In this document: piece after piece, positions 43,273-52,888 of the stretch
Numbering within the stretch: the stretch's first letter is position 1
Layout of the letters: each line of letters starts with the position of its first letter
Notes under the pieces: generated by a model
Told to the model about the DNA's origin: nothing
The model's input: only the letters and a program-made list of their open reading frames with translations
Databases searched by the model: none
Program-made: the position numbers and the translations under genes
Assembly (NCBI RefSeq): GCF_917563885.1
Contig: NZ_CAKJTG010000006.1
Location: 62,001-126,000, forward strand
DNA from: Pseudoneobacillus rhizosphaerae
GTDB lineage: Bacteria; Bacillota; Bacilli; Bacillales; Cytobacillaceae
Reading direction: 5' to 3'
DNA length: 64,000 nucleotides

Positions 43273-43367
43273 AACGATAGGTACGGTTCTTCGGTCTTTA
43301 GAATAGAAGCAAAAAACCCTTAAGACACTTACTATAAATTTTTGCAGGTTTTAATAAATTTACAGAT

Positions 43368-43415
43368 AAAAGAAGCTAAAAACCTAATGTAATCAGGTTC
43401 TTAGCTTCTTTTCTT
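43368..43415 (+). terminator. Terminator after etfBA
   Basis: The hairpin AAGAAGCTAAAAACCT / AGGTTCTTAGCTTCTT is followed by TTC and T-rich sequence, about 95 bases after etfA. Confidence 0.75.
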
Positions 43416-43527
43416 TCGTCAATTCACTCATTGGCTTAACGAAGTTTTTGTGAAGGAAAATCTAGACCAATGTCGAAGTACTTAAAATACAGTGTATTCC
43501 ATTACTTAACTAGAAAGGTGAGAGGAT

Positions 43528-44012
43528 ATGCTTCACAAGAGGATTGAGATTAAGTATGAGCATGAAACAGCTACTCTATTAACCTATATTCTAGATAACA
43601 CACCGAAAATAGATCCTGATTGAAAAAGACCGATGATTGTGATATGCCCAGGGGGAGGGTATGTTCATACGTCAGATAGAGAGGGAGAACCTATAGCCAT
43701 TCGTTTGAATGCAATGGGTTATCATGCTTGTGTTTTAAGATATCATTGGAGAAACAAGTGACATCCGAGACCCCTCCAACTTTCCTATGGCACACGAATT
43801 CAGATAGTGCTGTTCCTGTTGAAAATAGTTTTTTGTTTGCTGAAGCCCTGTTGAAAAATAAAGTTCCTCTAGAAATGCATATTTACCCACAGGGTGTCCA
43901 TGGATTGTCTCTTGGTACAGAGGAAACGAAGGCCATAGATAATGAGTTAACATTGCAACCAGAAGTATCAAATTGGATAGAGATGGCTGGCCGTTGGATA
44001 AAGGGGCTTTAA
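43528..44012 (+). pseudogene. Broken acetyl-esterase/lipase-like gene
   Basis: It starts with ATG behind GAAAGGTGAGAGG. The frame reads as an alpha/beta hydrolase (PMIVICPGGGYVHTSDREGE, oxyanion-hole GGG). It has a TGA at 43618-43620, then a deletion of roughly 100-130 residues that removes the Ser nucleophile region, then continues in another frame (TPPTFLWHTNSDSAVPVENS) to the catalytic His (GVHGLSLG). The TGA is not at a conserved Cys. Clearly non-functional remains of a hydrolase gene. Confidence 0.85.
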
Positions 44013-44144
44013 TTTTTTACGATAAATAGAAACCCTCAAGTGACCAAAAAATGGTGAAAATACATATGAAATATCGTAAATTGTAAACGATAATGAAAAA
44101 CAAATAAATTATTTCTCAATAAATATTAATTGGAGGTTATTGCT

Positions 44145-44495
44145 TTGAAAATTATAGGTTTCGGTGGGGTTTTTTGGAGAACAAAAGATGTTGTTTCATT
44201 AAAGAATTGGTATAAAGAAACGCTGAAAATTTCGATGGATGATTGGAATGGCACAATCTTCAAGCAGGATGATGGACACGTAACGGTCTTTTCTCTTTTT
44301 AAAGAAGATAGTGATTATTTTCCGAAAGAACAATCTGTCATGTTAAATTTTCAAGTCGAAAATATCGAAGCTTGGATGGAGCATTTCAACAAAATGGGAA
44401 TACCACTTTTAAAGGAACCTGAAAAAAGCGAGTATGGTACATTTCTTTGGATTTCTGATCCAGATGGAAGATGGATTGAAATTTGGGAGAAATAA
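44145..44495 (+). CDS. VOC-family (glyoxalase/bleomycin-resistance-like) protein
   Basis: 116 residues from TTG 44145, nine bases after TTGGAGG. The N-terminal FWRTKDVVSLKNWYKETLK and the C-terminal ISDPDGRWIEIWE are characteristic of VOC proteins such as YdfO-like glyoxalase domains. A C-terminal Glu may be a metal ligand. Substrate unknown. Confidence 0.87.
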   Translation: MKIIGFGGVFWRTKDVVSLKNWYKETLKISMDDWNGTIFKQDDGHVTVFSLFKEDSDYFPKEQSVMLNFQVENIEAWMEHFNKMGIPLLKEPEKSEYGTFLWISDPDGRWIEIWEK

Positions 44496-44619
44496 TCTCC
44501 TGGATAATCAACAAAGTGATCCAAAGAGAATACAGCGGCATACCTTTTGGAAAATAGGAATGTTTAGTGGAAATTAGGAAGTTCTGAAAAACCATTAGAT
44601 TATATGGACAAGTATCGTT

Positions 44620-44667
44620 AAAACACTCACAAATGTTGGAGCTCATCAACGCGTGTGGGTGTTTTTG
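44620..44667 (+). terminator. AACACTCAC-type hairpin
   Basis: AAAACACTCACA...GTTG pairs with CAAC...TGTGGGTGTTTTT. It resembles the terminator at 18229-18279. The remaining 44496-44817 gap shows no gene. Confidence 0.7.
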
Positions 44668-44817
44668 CTATATTACCCACCATGTGATTGGAACAAATGT
44701 CTTTATTAGTACTGTACTCAAGATATAGGGAGTTTTTGGAAATGGAAGATCATTGCCTAATCATCATATATATGATTACATTTTAATTGGATAGTATTTT
44801 CATAGGAGGGGTGTAAA

Positions 44818-46299
44818 ATGCAAACGACACGAAGTAAGTGGTCAACGATTGTGGTTGTATTCGCACTTTTTTTAAGTTTATTTAGTTCACAGGCCAAGGC
44901 GGAATCAAATTCAATCGAGTTCTCTGATGTACCATCTAATAAGCCATATGCTAGTGCTGTCTATCAACTTGCTGAGCGAAATATTATTGGTGGTCATCAA
45001 GACGGCACCTTCAAACCAGATGCAGCCATTACGCGCGGCCAAGCTGCGGCCATAATCGCAAAGCTATTAAAGCTTGATACAAAGAATATAAAAAAGAACC
45101 CAGGATTTAAAGATGTACCTTCAACCCTTTGGAATTTTGGAGCTATTGCAGCTGTTGCCGAAAAAGGGATTTTCAGTGGATATGCAGATGGAAGGTTTGG
45201 ACCCAATGACAAGATTACACGTGCTCAAATGGCATCCATCCTTATTAAAGCTTTCGATTTTCACTATTATTCTTACAGTTCTACAGGAAATCCCTTTAAA
45301 GATATTGAAAAATTAGCTAGTCATCAAAACTCGGTGTATACCCTACATAAATTGGGTATCACTTCTGGAACATCACCGACAACCTTTAGTCCGAATCACC
45401 CCATTTCCAGAGCTCAAGCAGCCGTTCTAATAATTAAAACAGAAAAAGTCCGTTCAGAAACGGTTACCTTAAAAGCGAGTGACTATGGCTGGTTTCTGTT
45501 TAGAGGGTTCGATGATTATCACAATCGTTTTCTAGCACCTGAACAAAATGAAAAAGAAATCATTCAAGTGATTCCGAATAAAAAAACCGCAAAAGTACTT
45601 CAAGTCGTTCCAATGAAAGTAGGAACACAAAAATTCTCTCTTAATGGTCAAAAGGAAAATGCGGGAACCGGCATCCAGATTGAAAATAAAAAGTATTATA
45701 TTCATGTCACAAAAGAAAACGGTCAATTAAAATTGAATTTTGAAGAAACAGCTGATATTATTTCAACCAATGCTCGGTTAACGGTAACGAAAGAACCTAT
45801 TAAGAAGGTATCGCTAAGCACAATGGACGGAAGCTTTATCGATGAATCGATTAAGTTTCAAGTCTGTCATGAATATGTTTCTGTTAATGCCATTTGCCTT
45901 CCTCTAACGGAACGAGGTGAATATATAGCAACGGTAGAATATGCCAAGGGAACTAAGGTCCGCTATGGTGTAAGAGCAACCTATAACCCTTCAGATTTTT
46001 ACTTGGATACTTTTTCAATTGAAGAAATACCGAAAGTGACGATTGATTTGAGTAAAGATAAAGGTGATTTTAGCGACTATAAAGTACATGATCAGTCAAA
46101 ATCAATTAAGATCATTCGAGAAAAGAACTCTGATATTTTTCACATTCAGGGATTATTGAGTGGGAACGCATATATTGATTTTCCGAAAAGTGATCGAAAC
46201 AAAGAAGGCACACTTGGATTAAACATTAGCGTAATAAAAATTGGTTCCATTATTCGTGTCGAAGTAGACCGTTACGATTACTATGATCAATTTAAATAA
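44818..46299 (+). CDS. S-layer-homology-domain surface protein
   Basis: 493 residues, with AGGAGGGG before ATG. A signal peptide (1-~28, ending QAKA) is followed by three SLH repeats (~35-205) with FSDVP...YASAVYQLAERNII and DGTFKPDAAITRGQAA, which bind pyruvylated wall polymer. Residues ~210-493 are a beta-rich region with no family I recognise. It lies on the cell surface; a structural or binding role is likely. Single gene followed by a long palindrome. Confidence 0.9.
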   Translation: MQTTRSKWSTIVVVFALFLSLFSSQAKAESNSIEFSDVPSNKPYASAVYQLAERNIIGGHQDGTFKPDAAITRGQAAAIIAKLLKLDTKNIKKNPGFKDVPSTLWNFGAIAAVAEKGIFSGYADGRFGPNDKITRAQMASILIKAFDFHYYSYSSTGNPFKDIEKLASHQNSVYTLHKLGITSGTSPTTFSPNHPISRAQAAVLIIKTEKVRSETVTLKASDYGWFLFRGFDDYHNRFLAPEQNEKEIIQVIPNKKTAKVLQVVPMKVGTQKFSLNGQKENAGTGIQIENKKYYIHVTKENGQLKLNFEETADIISTNARLTVTKEPIKKVSLSTMDGSFIDESIKFQVCHEYVSVNAICLPLTERGEYIATVEYAKGTKVRYGVRATYNPSDFYLDTFSIEEIPKVTIDLSKDKGDFSDYKVHDQSKSIKIIREKNSDIFHIQGLLSGNAYIDFPKSDRNKEGTLGLNISVIKIGSIIRVEVDRYDYYDQFK

Positions 46300-46396
46300 C
46301 TAAAAGTGGCTTACGGTATCGTCAAAAGACAGTAAATCACATCAATTGGACAAAGTTATAATAAAGAGGAAGCTGAGGTTTTTGAATGTCAAAACC

Positions 46397-46447
46397 AACA
46401 AGCCAAAATACCATGTTTTTTTATAAACATGGTATTTTGGCTTGTTT
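46397..46447. terminator. 22-bp perfect hairpin
   Basis: AACAAGCCAAAATACCATGT and its exact complement flank a short T-rich loop. It most likely acts as a terminator for the SLH gene in the 46300-46551 gap. Confidence 0.75.
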
Positions 46448-46551
46448 AAATTCTTTTCAAATATTCTAATCATTTAATATTTCTATACGGAGTAAAAGTA
46501 ATTTTTAATTGGAATACTATGGGTACTCTTTTCGTAAAGGTTGTTTTGTGG

Positions 46552-48132
46552 ATGTTCAAGAAGTCTAAGACTAAAAAAAATTCAAAAGAGATGATTAAAA
46601 GCTTGCCTAAGCCGGATTTAAAGTCTGAATATTTGTTTTCTGACCTCGAATTAAACGAACAATTGCTAAAAGAATTATTTCAAAATTGTTCTGATATCGT
46701 GTTCAGAGCTATCCAAGAAAACAATAAAACGAAGATTTTACTAATATATATTGACGGATTAATTGATACAAAAAGTCTTGAAGCGGATGTAATAAAGCCG
46801 ATTCTTTATGATGGGCTTCCTAATGGAATTACTAAAGTACATTCTATTGGAGAAGTTATAGAACAAAAACAATTAGCTATATCCCAAGTAAGTCATGTAG
46901 AAAAGGTTCAAGATTTGGTGGATGGAATTCTTAAGGCTAATGTAGGAATTTTGGTGGATGGTGAATCTAAGGCTATTCTAGCCTCTCTACAAGGGTATGA
47001 GAAACGAGGTGTGGAAGAACCACAAACTGAAGTAACCATTCGTGGCCCAAGAGATGGATTTACCGAATCCCTTCGTACAAATACTGCTCTCTTAAGAAGA
47101 AGAGTTCGCAGTTCAAGACTTAAAATGGAAACTTTTTCTGTAGGTGAGCTCTCACAAACCGATTTGGTCATTACTTATATTGACGGAATTGCTCCAACCG
47201 GATTACTTGAGGAATTACGCGATAGAATAAGTCGCATTCAAATTGATGGATTGCTTGGTTCGGAATTTTTGGAGGAATTCATTGAGGATGCCCCATACTC
47301 TCCCTTTCCTCAGATACAAAACACAGAAAGGCCAGACATTTTAATTGGTAATCTACTAGAGGGAAGAGTTGCTATCATAGTTGATAATTCTCCATTTGCT
47401 CTCATTATTCCTATGACCTTTTGGAGTGGATTTCACGCAGTAGAGGATTATTACGAGCGTTTTATGTATACCACATTTATCCGGTTTATTCGTTTTAATT
47501 TAATATTGATTTCACTCTATTTACCTTCTATATATGTTGCACTTACAACCTATCATCCTAAGTTAATTCCCACTACATTGCTAATCAGTATTGCTGCAGC
47601 GCGAGAAGGAGTTCCTTTTCCGGCATTAATTGAAGCGCTTATTATGGAGTTCATGTTTGAGGGGTTACGAGAAGCCGGTATTCGATTACCAAAAGCTGTT
47701 GGATCTGCTGTAAGTATTGTCGGTGCTCTCGTAATTGGACAAGCAGCTGTTCAAGCTGGTATAGTTTCTGCCCCAATGGTAATTGTAGTTGCAACGACTG
47801 GAATTGCATCATTTGCCATTCCGAGATACAATTTCGGTCTTGCTTTTCGAATGTTGCGTTTTATCATGCTAATTTTAGCAGGATGTTTTGGTTTATACGG
47901 AATTATCATTGGTTTTATTGCCCTTACGATTCATTTAGTCAATCTTAGATCATATGGAGTTCCCTATTTTACTCCAGTTTCACCATTAAATTATCAAGAA
48001 TTAAAAGATACGATCATAAGGGCTCCGAGATGGTCATTACATATTCGACCAACATTCATCTCGGAGGGAGATAAAACTAGAATTCCAAAAGGGCAAAAAC
48101 CAAGACCGCCTAAAGGAGAACCTCGTGAATGA
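46552..48132 (+). CDS. gerKA: Spore germinant receptor A subunit
   Basis: About 526 residues from the ATG at 46552 (AAAGG 11 bases upstream); an ATG at 46519 is in frame but without a site. It shows the GerA-family N-terminal soluble domain (ITKVHSIGEVIEQKQ, TEVTIRGPRDGFTESLRTN), then membrane helices from ~275 and a basic Pro-rich tail (KGQKPRPPKGEPRE). With the next two genes it forms a germinant receptor in the inner spore membrane. The A-C-B order is that of gerK. The nutrient sensed cannot be read. GerK symbols are used by order; other gerA paralogues are possible. Confidence 0.88.
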   Translation: MFKKSKTKKNSKEMIKSLPKPDLKSEYLFSDLELNEQLLKELFQNCSDIVFRAIQENNKTKILLIYIDGLIDTKSLEADVIKPILYDGLPNGITKVHSIGEVIEQKQLAISQVSHVEKVQDLVDGILKANVGILVDGESKAILASLQGYEKRGVEEPQTEVTIRGPRDGFTESLRTNTALLRRRVRSSRLKMETFSVGELSQTDLVITYIDGIAPTGLLEELRDRISRIQIDGLLGSEFLEEFIEDAPYSPFPQIQNTERPDILIGNLLEGRVAIIVDNSPFALIIPMTFWSGFHAVEDYYERFMYTTFIRFIRFNLILISLYLPSIYVALTTYHPKLIPTTLLISIAAAREGVPFPALIEALIMEFMFEGLREAGIRLPKAVGSAVSIVGALVIGQAAVQAGIVSAPMVIVVATTGIASFAIPRYNFGLAFRMLRFIMLILAGCFGLYGIIIGFIALTIHLVNLRSYGVPYFTPVSPLNYQELKDTIIRAPRWSLHIRPTFISEGDKTRIPKGQKPRPPKGEPRE

Positions 48133-49307
48133 GCAAAATAATTTATCAATGTTTAATATTTTTATTATGCTTGCTTGTATTAGTAGGTTGTTGGGACCGA
48201 ACGGAACTGAATGAACAAGCAATCTGGTTGGCATCCGGGTTTGATGTGGGGAAGGAAGATGGTTTAAAAGTTAGTGGACAAATTGTCATTCCTGCCAATA
48301 TGCAAAATCAAAATGGGGGAAGTAAAGGAAAGGATCACTTTATCCTTTCAGACGAGGGAGTAAATTTAGGTGATGCTTTTCAAAAAATGGAAGCCAAACT
48401 TTCACGGAAAGGTTTTTATGGTCTACGTAAGGTATTCTTTATCGGAGAAGAGTTAGCAAGGAGAGGAATTAGCAAGGAGTTAGACAATGTGACGAGAGGA
48501 TCGGAGGTAAGTATTCGCACAGATGTTTTTGTAGTAAAAGGCGATACTGCTATAAATGTATTAAATGTATCCAACCCTTTGGAAAAGCCATCTGCCATTG
48601 CAGCATTAAAAGAGCATCAACAAATAGGTGGTAGAGGTTCGACTGTATTTTTAGATTTTCTAAACGCGGCTAATAGTGATGGCTTAAGGCCGACTATTCC
48701 TTTAATTGAGATTACAGAGACTCAAACTGGAGAGAATTCAGATAAAAAAGAGTCAATAGTTCAGGTAGCTGGTTTGGGTATTTTTAACAAAGAATTAAAA
48801 ATGGTTGGTATGCTCAATCAAACTGAAAATCAAGATTTACTTTGGATTCTTGGTTATTTGCCAAAACATACATTATCCACTCCATTACGAGATGGGAATG
48901 CGACCTTACAATTACACCATTTGAGCAGTAAAATTAAACCTGTTATTGAAAAAAGTAACCACATTACTTTCAAAGTGGAATTGAGTGGTGAAGGTACCTT
49001 ATTTGAAAATAATACCCTTTTAAATCCCGAAAAGAAATCAGATTTAAAAGAATTTGAAAAAGCGTTCAATGAACTCGCCAAAAAACAAGTTTTAAGTACC
49101 ATTAAAAAAGTTCAATCTGAGTCTGGTCAGGATATATTTGGTTTTGGAGAAGTCATTCATAGAAAAGATCCTCGAAAATGGAAGGATTTAAAGGACGATT
49201 GGGATCAATATTTTACTCAAGCAGATGTAAAGGTAACAACGAAAATAAAAATAAATAATATCGGGATAACAGGACCTTCCGTATTGAATAAAAATGGAGG
49301 GAGTTAA
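48129..49307 (+). CDS. gerKC: Spore germinant receptor C subunit, lipoprotein
   Basis: 392 residues, overlapping the A subunit gene by four bases (ATGA). The lipobox LVGC (Cys ~22) is followed by WDRTELNE, the signature of Ger(x)C lipoproteins. It is anchored on the outer face of the inner spore membrane and completes the receptor. Confidence 0.9.
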   Translation: MSKIIYQCLIFLLCLLVLVGCWDRTELNEQAIWLASGFDVGKEDGLKVSGQIVIPANMQNQNGGSKGKDHFILSDEGVNLGDAFQKMEAKLSRKGFYGLRKVFFIGEELARRGISKELDNVTRGSEVSIRTDVFVVKGDTAINVLNVSNPLEKPSAIAALKEHQQIGGRGSTVFLDFLNAANSDGLRPTIPLIEITETQTGENSDKKESIVQVAGLGIFNKELKMVGMLNQTENQDLLWILGYLPKHTLSTPLRDGNATLQLHHLSSKIKPVIEKSNHITFKVELSGEGTLFENNTLLNPEKKSDLKEFEKAFNELAKKQVLSTIKKVQSESGQDIFGFGEVIHRKDPRKWKDLKDDWDQYFTQADVKVTTKIKINNIGITGPSVLNKNGGS

Positions 49308-49309
49308 CT

Positions 49310-50416
49310 ATGAAAATTACTGGAAACCAAATCTTTTGGATGATGTTTTCTTTTATAATTGGAAACACCATGTTAATTTCTGTCTCAAGGGTTCTAAACC
49401 ATTCAAAACAAGACGCATGGATTTCCTATATTGTTTCTCTCTTGTTAGGTACTTTTTGTATTTTTATAGCCATAAAAGCTGGACAATTGTACCCTGAACT
49501 TACCTTAGTTGAACTTTGTAAATTTGTATTCGGTAAATGGATAGGTACACTTATTGTCCTCGTTTATTTGGTACAGTGGTATACAGTCATTGCAAATATA
49601 ATAAGTGAGTTCACTGTATTTGCCATTGCCATATTACTTCCAAATACACCTCCATGGCTGTTTTATTTTTCCATGCTCTTATTAGTGATTTATGTCGTTT
49701 TCAGCTCAGGAATTGAAGGAATTGGACGCAGCAGTGAAGTATTTGGTCCTATCATTTTCTTATCTGCAATATTATTAATTCTTTTATCAATAACTAATAT
49801 GGAATTTAAAAAAATTCTGCCTGTTTTCTTAGATACAGGTTTTATTCCAATTATAAAGGGTGCAGTACCCTCTACTGCTTTTTTTGCAGAAGTTGTCATA
49901 ATCCTAATGTTAATTAAATTTTTGGATGATAAAAAAAGGGGGCCATTTAAAACGATTTGGGGTTTACTTCTTGCAGGCACTTTGACGATTTTTGTAGTCA
50001 TTGGAATAATAATGATTATTGGTCCTGAAGTAGCAGCCAAACAAAGTTATCCTTTTTTTGATATGATCGGTTATATTAATATTATGGAATTTATACAAAA
50101 CCTTGAAATAATTGCTGTAATAGTTTGGATTCTCAGTGTATTTATCAAATTATCAGTTTATTTTTTCATTGCTAGCTATGGAACTGCTCAATTATTCAAG
50201 GTTAAGGATTGGCGAAAGACCATTTGGTTTGTAGCAGTCATTTCTTTTATTTTGTGCTTTCAATTTAAAAACGAAAACCTTCATGGATTCAAATATATAG
50301 AAACTTATTGGTTAAAGTTTGTTTTACCAGTGAATATGATGATTATTCCGTTCTTATTATGGGTGGTAGGAAGCATCCGAAAAAGAACAAAAAGAGTATC
50401 TATTGGGGATAAATGA
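49310..50416 (+). CDS. gerKB: Spore germinant receptor B subunit, permease-like
   Basis: 368 residues, starting two bases after the C-subunit stop behind AATGGAGGGAG. It has about ten membrane helices of the endospore germination permease family (amino-acid permease-like), the likely germinant-binding subunit. It is the last gene of the ger operon. Confidence 0.9.
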   Translation: MKITGNQIFWMMFSFIIGNTMLISVSRVLNHSKQDAWISYIVSLLLGTFCIFIAIKAGQLYPELTLVELCKFVFGKWIGTLIVLVYLVQWYTVIANIISEFTVFAIAILLPNTPPWLFYFSMLLLVIYVVFSSGIEGIGRSSEVFGPIIFLSAILLILLSITNMEFKKILPVFLDTGFIPIIKGAVPSTAFFAEVVIILMLIKFLDDKKRGPFKTIWGLLLAGTLTIFVVIGIIMIIGPEVAAKQSYPFFDMIGYINIMEFIQNLEIIAVIVWILSVFIKLSVYFFIASYGTAQLFKVKDWRKTIWFVAVISFILCFQFKNENLHGFKYIETYWLKFVLPVNMMIIPFLLWVVGSIRKRTKRVSIGDK

Positions 50417-50629
50417 ATCTTTCACTTGGATAAAAACCATCGTAACAAAAAAAATTAAATCATTGGAACAGTAAATATTAGAACATAATAAGAGGAAAGT
50501 CGAAAAAATAGACTTTTTCAGCGGTCTTGTACCGCCATCTGCTTCCTTTCTCATCTATACTAGGATAGACTGTTAATAAGAATACTGAACGAACAGGATT
50601 GCCCTTTTATAGGAGAGTGGATTATATTT

Positions 50630-51481
50630 ATGAGAAAAATTATTTTGTCGACAGAAAGTGGTGCGGATTTACCAATTGAATTAGTTGAGAAGCATAATCT
50701 CCAAGTTGTCCCGATGCATGTAGTTATGGATGGACACGATTATCTAGATGGACATTTACCTGTAGGGGAAATTTATGACTATTATGAGAGGACCAAAAAA
50801 ATCCCCTCTACATCGGCTACAAATTCACATGAATATCATGAGTTTTTTACGAGAATCAAAGATAACTTTCCAGACTGCATTATTATTCATATTGGATACA
50901 CGTCAAAAGCGTCTGCTTCTTTCCAAAGTGCTGTCATTGCATGCGAAGAACTCGATGATATTTTTCTAATCGATGCTTTGAATGTGACAGGTGGGTTGGC
51001 TGCTATTGTGATGTATGCTGCCGATTTGTTAGAGAAAGAACCTACGATTGAGCCGGCACACTTAGTTGAAAAAATTAAAGCAATCGTTCCTAAATCGAGA
51101 CTAGCATTTGTTCCAGGAAGCTTAGAATTTTTAAGAGCAGGTGGACGCGTAAGTAATGTCGCCTATCTAGGGGGGGCTTTGTTAAAAATAAAGCCACTTA
51201 TCGAGTTAATAGATGGAAAGCTAGTTTCAACAAAAAAGTATCGTGGAAAAATGGAAGCTGTGGCAGAAAAAGTCTTCCAAGATTATTTAAATGAGTACAA
51301 GATTGATAGAGAACAACTTTATTTTATCTACTCCATCGGCCTTGATGAAAAAATCATGCAAAGAATGGAAGAAATCGCAAAAGAAAAAGGATTCAAAAAT
51401 GTAAAATGGATTCAAGCTGGTGCCATGATATCTACTCACTCTGGACCAGGTGGATTCGGAATTGCTGGAATAGAAGAATAA
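50630..51481 (+). CDS. DegV-family fatty-acid-binding protein
   Basis: 283 residues, with AGGAGAG upstream. The DegV start (KIILSTESGADLP), the STSATN-type motif and the C-terminal GPGGFGI region are clear. DegV (FakB) proteins hold a fatty acid and present it to FakA for phosphorylation. Which fatty acid is unknown. Followed by a hairpin terminator. Confidence 0.92.
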   Translation: MRKIILSTESGADLPIELVEKHNLQVVPMHVVMDGHDYLDGHLPVGEIYDYYERTKKIPSTSATNSHEYHEFFTRIKDNFPDCIIIHIGYTSKASASFQSAVIACEELDDIFLIDALNVTGGLAAIVMYAADLLEKEPTIEPAHLVEKIKAIVPKSRLAFVPGSLEFLRAGGRVSNVAYLGGALLKIKPLIELIDGKLVSTKKYRGKMEAVAEKVFQDYLNEYKIDREQLYFIYSIGLDEKIMQRMEEIAKEKGFKNVKWIQAGAMISTHSGPGGFGIAGIEE

Positions 51482-51530
51482 TTTTTGAAAAAATCACCCT
51501 CTAGTCATGGTCAATTAAACTCAAAAAGGG

Positions 51531-51575
51531 CACAAGGACGGTTCTTCGTTTTGAAGAACCGTCCCTGTGTTTTTG
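51531..51575 (+). terminator. GGACGGTTCTTC hairpin terminator
   Basis: CACAAGGACGGTTCTTC pairs with GAAGAACCGTCCcTGTG and is followed by five T residues. It is the clearest member of the GGACGG family in the window, and has a normal terminator layout behind degV. Confidence 0.82.
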
Positions 51576-51623
51576 GAATATGCATGAAGAAAGAGTTATT
51601 TTTACTATAGATGGGGGGATTAA

Positions 51624-52364
51624 ATGATACAAATACTGGGGAAACCCTTACAAAAGACGGACTTGTGGGAATCTGAAAGTATTGAAGGTACCATTATCAA
51701 ACGAATGAATGAAGCAAAGCTAATATATTCCTATCAGAACCTCGATGAGTTAATATTTGAGCTGAATGTAAGAAAAAACATCATAGATAGTGCAAAAGAG
51801 ATGAAAAAGGGTAAGGCAAAGTTTAATATTTTCAAAAATGCTCGAGGAAACCCTCAATACTGGCAGGTGTCGAATGTTGGTGTATTTCAACTGAGGCTTG
51901 GAGCAAAACCATCTGACGCCATTCGTGATATATTCGTAAATAGTTCACTTTATACGTTTGAATGTGCAACTGCTATTGTCATGATCTATTACTACGCCCT
52001 TCTAAAAATAATTGGCGATACTTCATTTAATGCCATTTTCCAGAACCTCTTTTTATATAGTTGGCATTTAGCTTCTGATTATAAAATTTATACCTTTTTT
52101 GGAAAATTTCTTGTTCCAGGAGATGTTGTTTATATTGATAATCCCGATGTTGACCCCAAAAAATATTGGTGGAGAGGACAAAATGTCATTGATTTGGGAG
52201 ACGGAACCTTTTTTGGACATGGTTTTGGAATTAGGACCACTGAAGAAATGATTGAACTTTTGAATGAAAAAAGAATGCCTGGAAGTAAGATGTCTGCCTA
52301 TCTGACAAATCTAATTACAAGACCGTCTTTTAAAGATTTAGTTTTTCTAAGATCATTGGCCTAG
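51624..52364 (+). CDS. tgl: Spore-coat transglutaminase (Tgl)
   Basis: 246 residues, with GGGGGG before ATG. It aligns over its full length with B. subtilis Tgl (~245). The catalytic Cys is C114 in YTFECATAIV, preceded by Glu113 (B. subtilis Glu115-Cys116). The segment that carries Glu187 in B. subtilis (WRGEN, from memory) reads WRGQN here (Gln186), so one catalytic acid is changed. Tgl crosslinks coat proteins by gamma-glutamyl-lysine bonds during sporulation. It is next to other spore genes. Confidence 0.88.
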   Translation: MIQILGKPLQKTDLWESESIEGTIIKRMNEAKLIYSYQNLDELIFELNVRKNIIDSAKEMKKGKAKFNIFKNARGNPQYWQVSNVGVFQLRLGAKPSDAIRDIFVNSSLYTFECATAIVMIYYYALLKIIGDTSFNAIFQNLFLYSWHLASDYKIYTFFGKFLVPGDVVYIDNPDVDPKKYWWRGQNVIDLGDGTFFGHGFGIRTTEEMIELLNEKRMPGSKMSAYLTNLITRPSFKDLVFLRSLA

Positions 52365-52508
52365 TTAGATTCCCTTTGTACATGACACTAACCCAGACGA
52401 AAACAAATTTCTATATTTACTACTAGACGGGCTCCCTTTTCATCAATCCGAGTATACTGTAGTGTTAAGACCTAGTTACCTTTTTTTGAAAAGAAGGGAA
52501 GTGTTAAA

Positions 52509-52739
52509 ATGTTTAGAATGGAAAACGCACCACCTGTTTTAAGTGCCAATATACCTCCACAACCTATGCCACAGCCCATGCCACAACCTATGCCACTACC
52601 AATTCAACCTTCATGCTATCCGGAGCCTGCCTTTTGTTATGCAGCCCCTGTAAATAGATGCAATGATTTTGTATTAATAGTTGTGTTATTTATTCTATTA
52701 ATCATTGTTGGGGCAACTCTTTGTGTTTGCATAGACTAA
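52509..52739 (+). CDS. YjcZ-like sporulation membrane microprotein
   Basis: 76 residues behind GAAGGGAAG. A Pro/Met/Gln-rich repeat (PMPQPMPQPMPLP, ~19-31) precedes a C-terminal membrane helix (FVLIVVLFILLIIVGATLC) that closely matches the YjcZ family of small sporulation proteins. The proline-rich head is unlike ordinary YjcZ (which are ~40-50 aa and Gly/Tyr-rich). Three cysteines precede or sit inside the helix. Confidence 0.75.
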   Translation: MFRMENAPPVLSANIPPQPMPQPMPQPMPLPIQPSCYPEPAFCYAAPVNRCNDFVLIVVLFILLIIVGATLCVCID

Positions 52740-52760
52740 TTGATATCATAGCATTTCATG

Positions 52761-52793
52761 AAAACTCCAGAATACGAACTGGAGTTTTTTTCA
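52761..52793 (+). terminator. Terminator after YjcZ-like gene
   Basis: The hairpin AAAACTCCAG / CTGGAGTTTTTTT lies about 20 bases after the stop codon. Confidence 0.85.
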
Positions 52794-52888
52794 TTTGTCG
52801 GTAGATCAACATAAACAAGAGCGGCTTTCTTAATTGGAAATGAATGACACACTCAACTTCTTTGGTGCTCTCAAACCGTCCCAATGCT

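Noticed and set aside
43618-43620. TGA in the esterase gene as a second selenocysteine codon
   Set aside because: The position corresponds to no conserved Cys, and the same gene has a large deletion and a frameshift, so it is simply a pseudogene.
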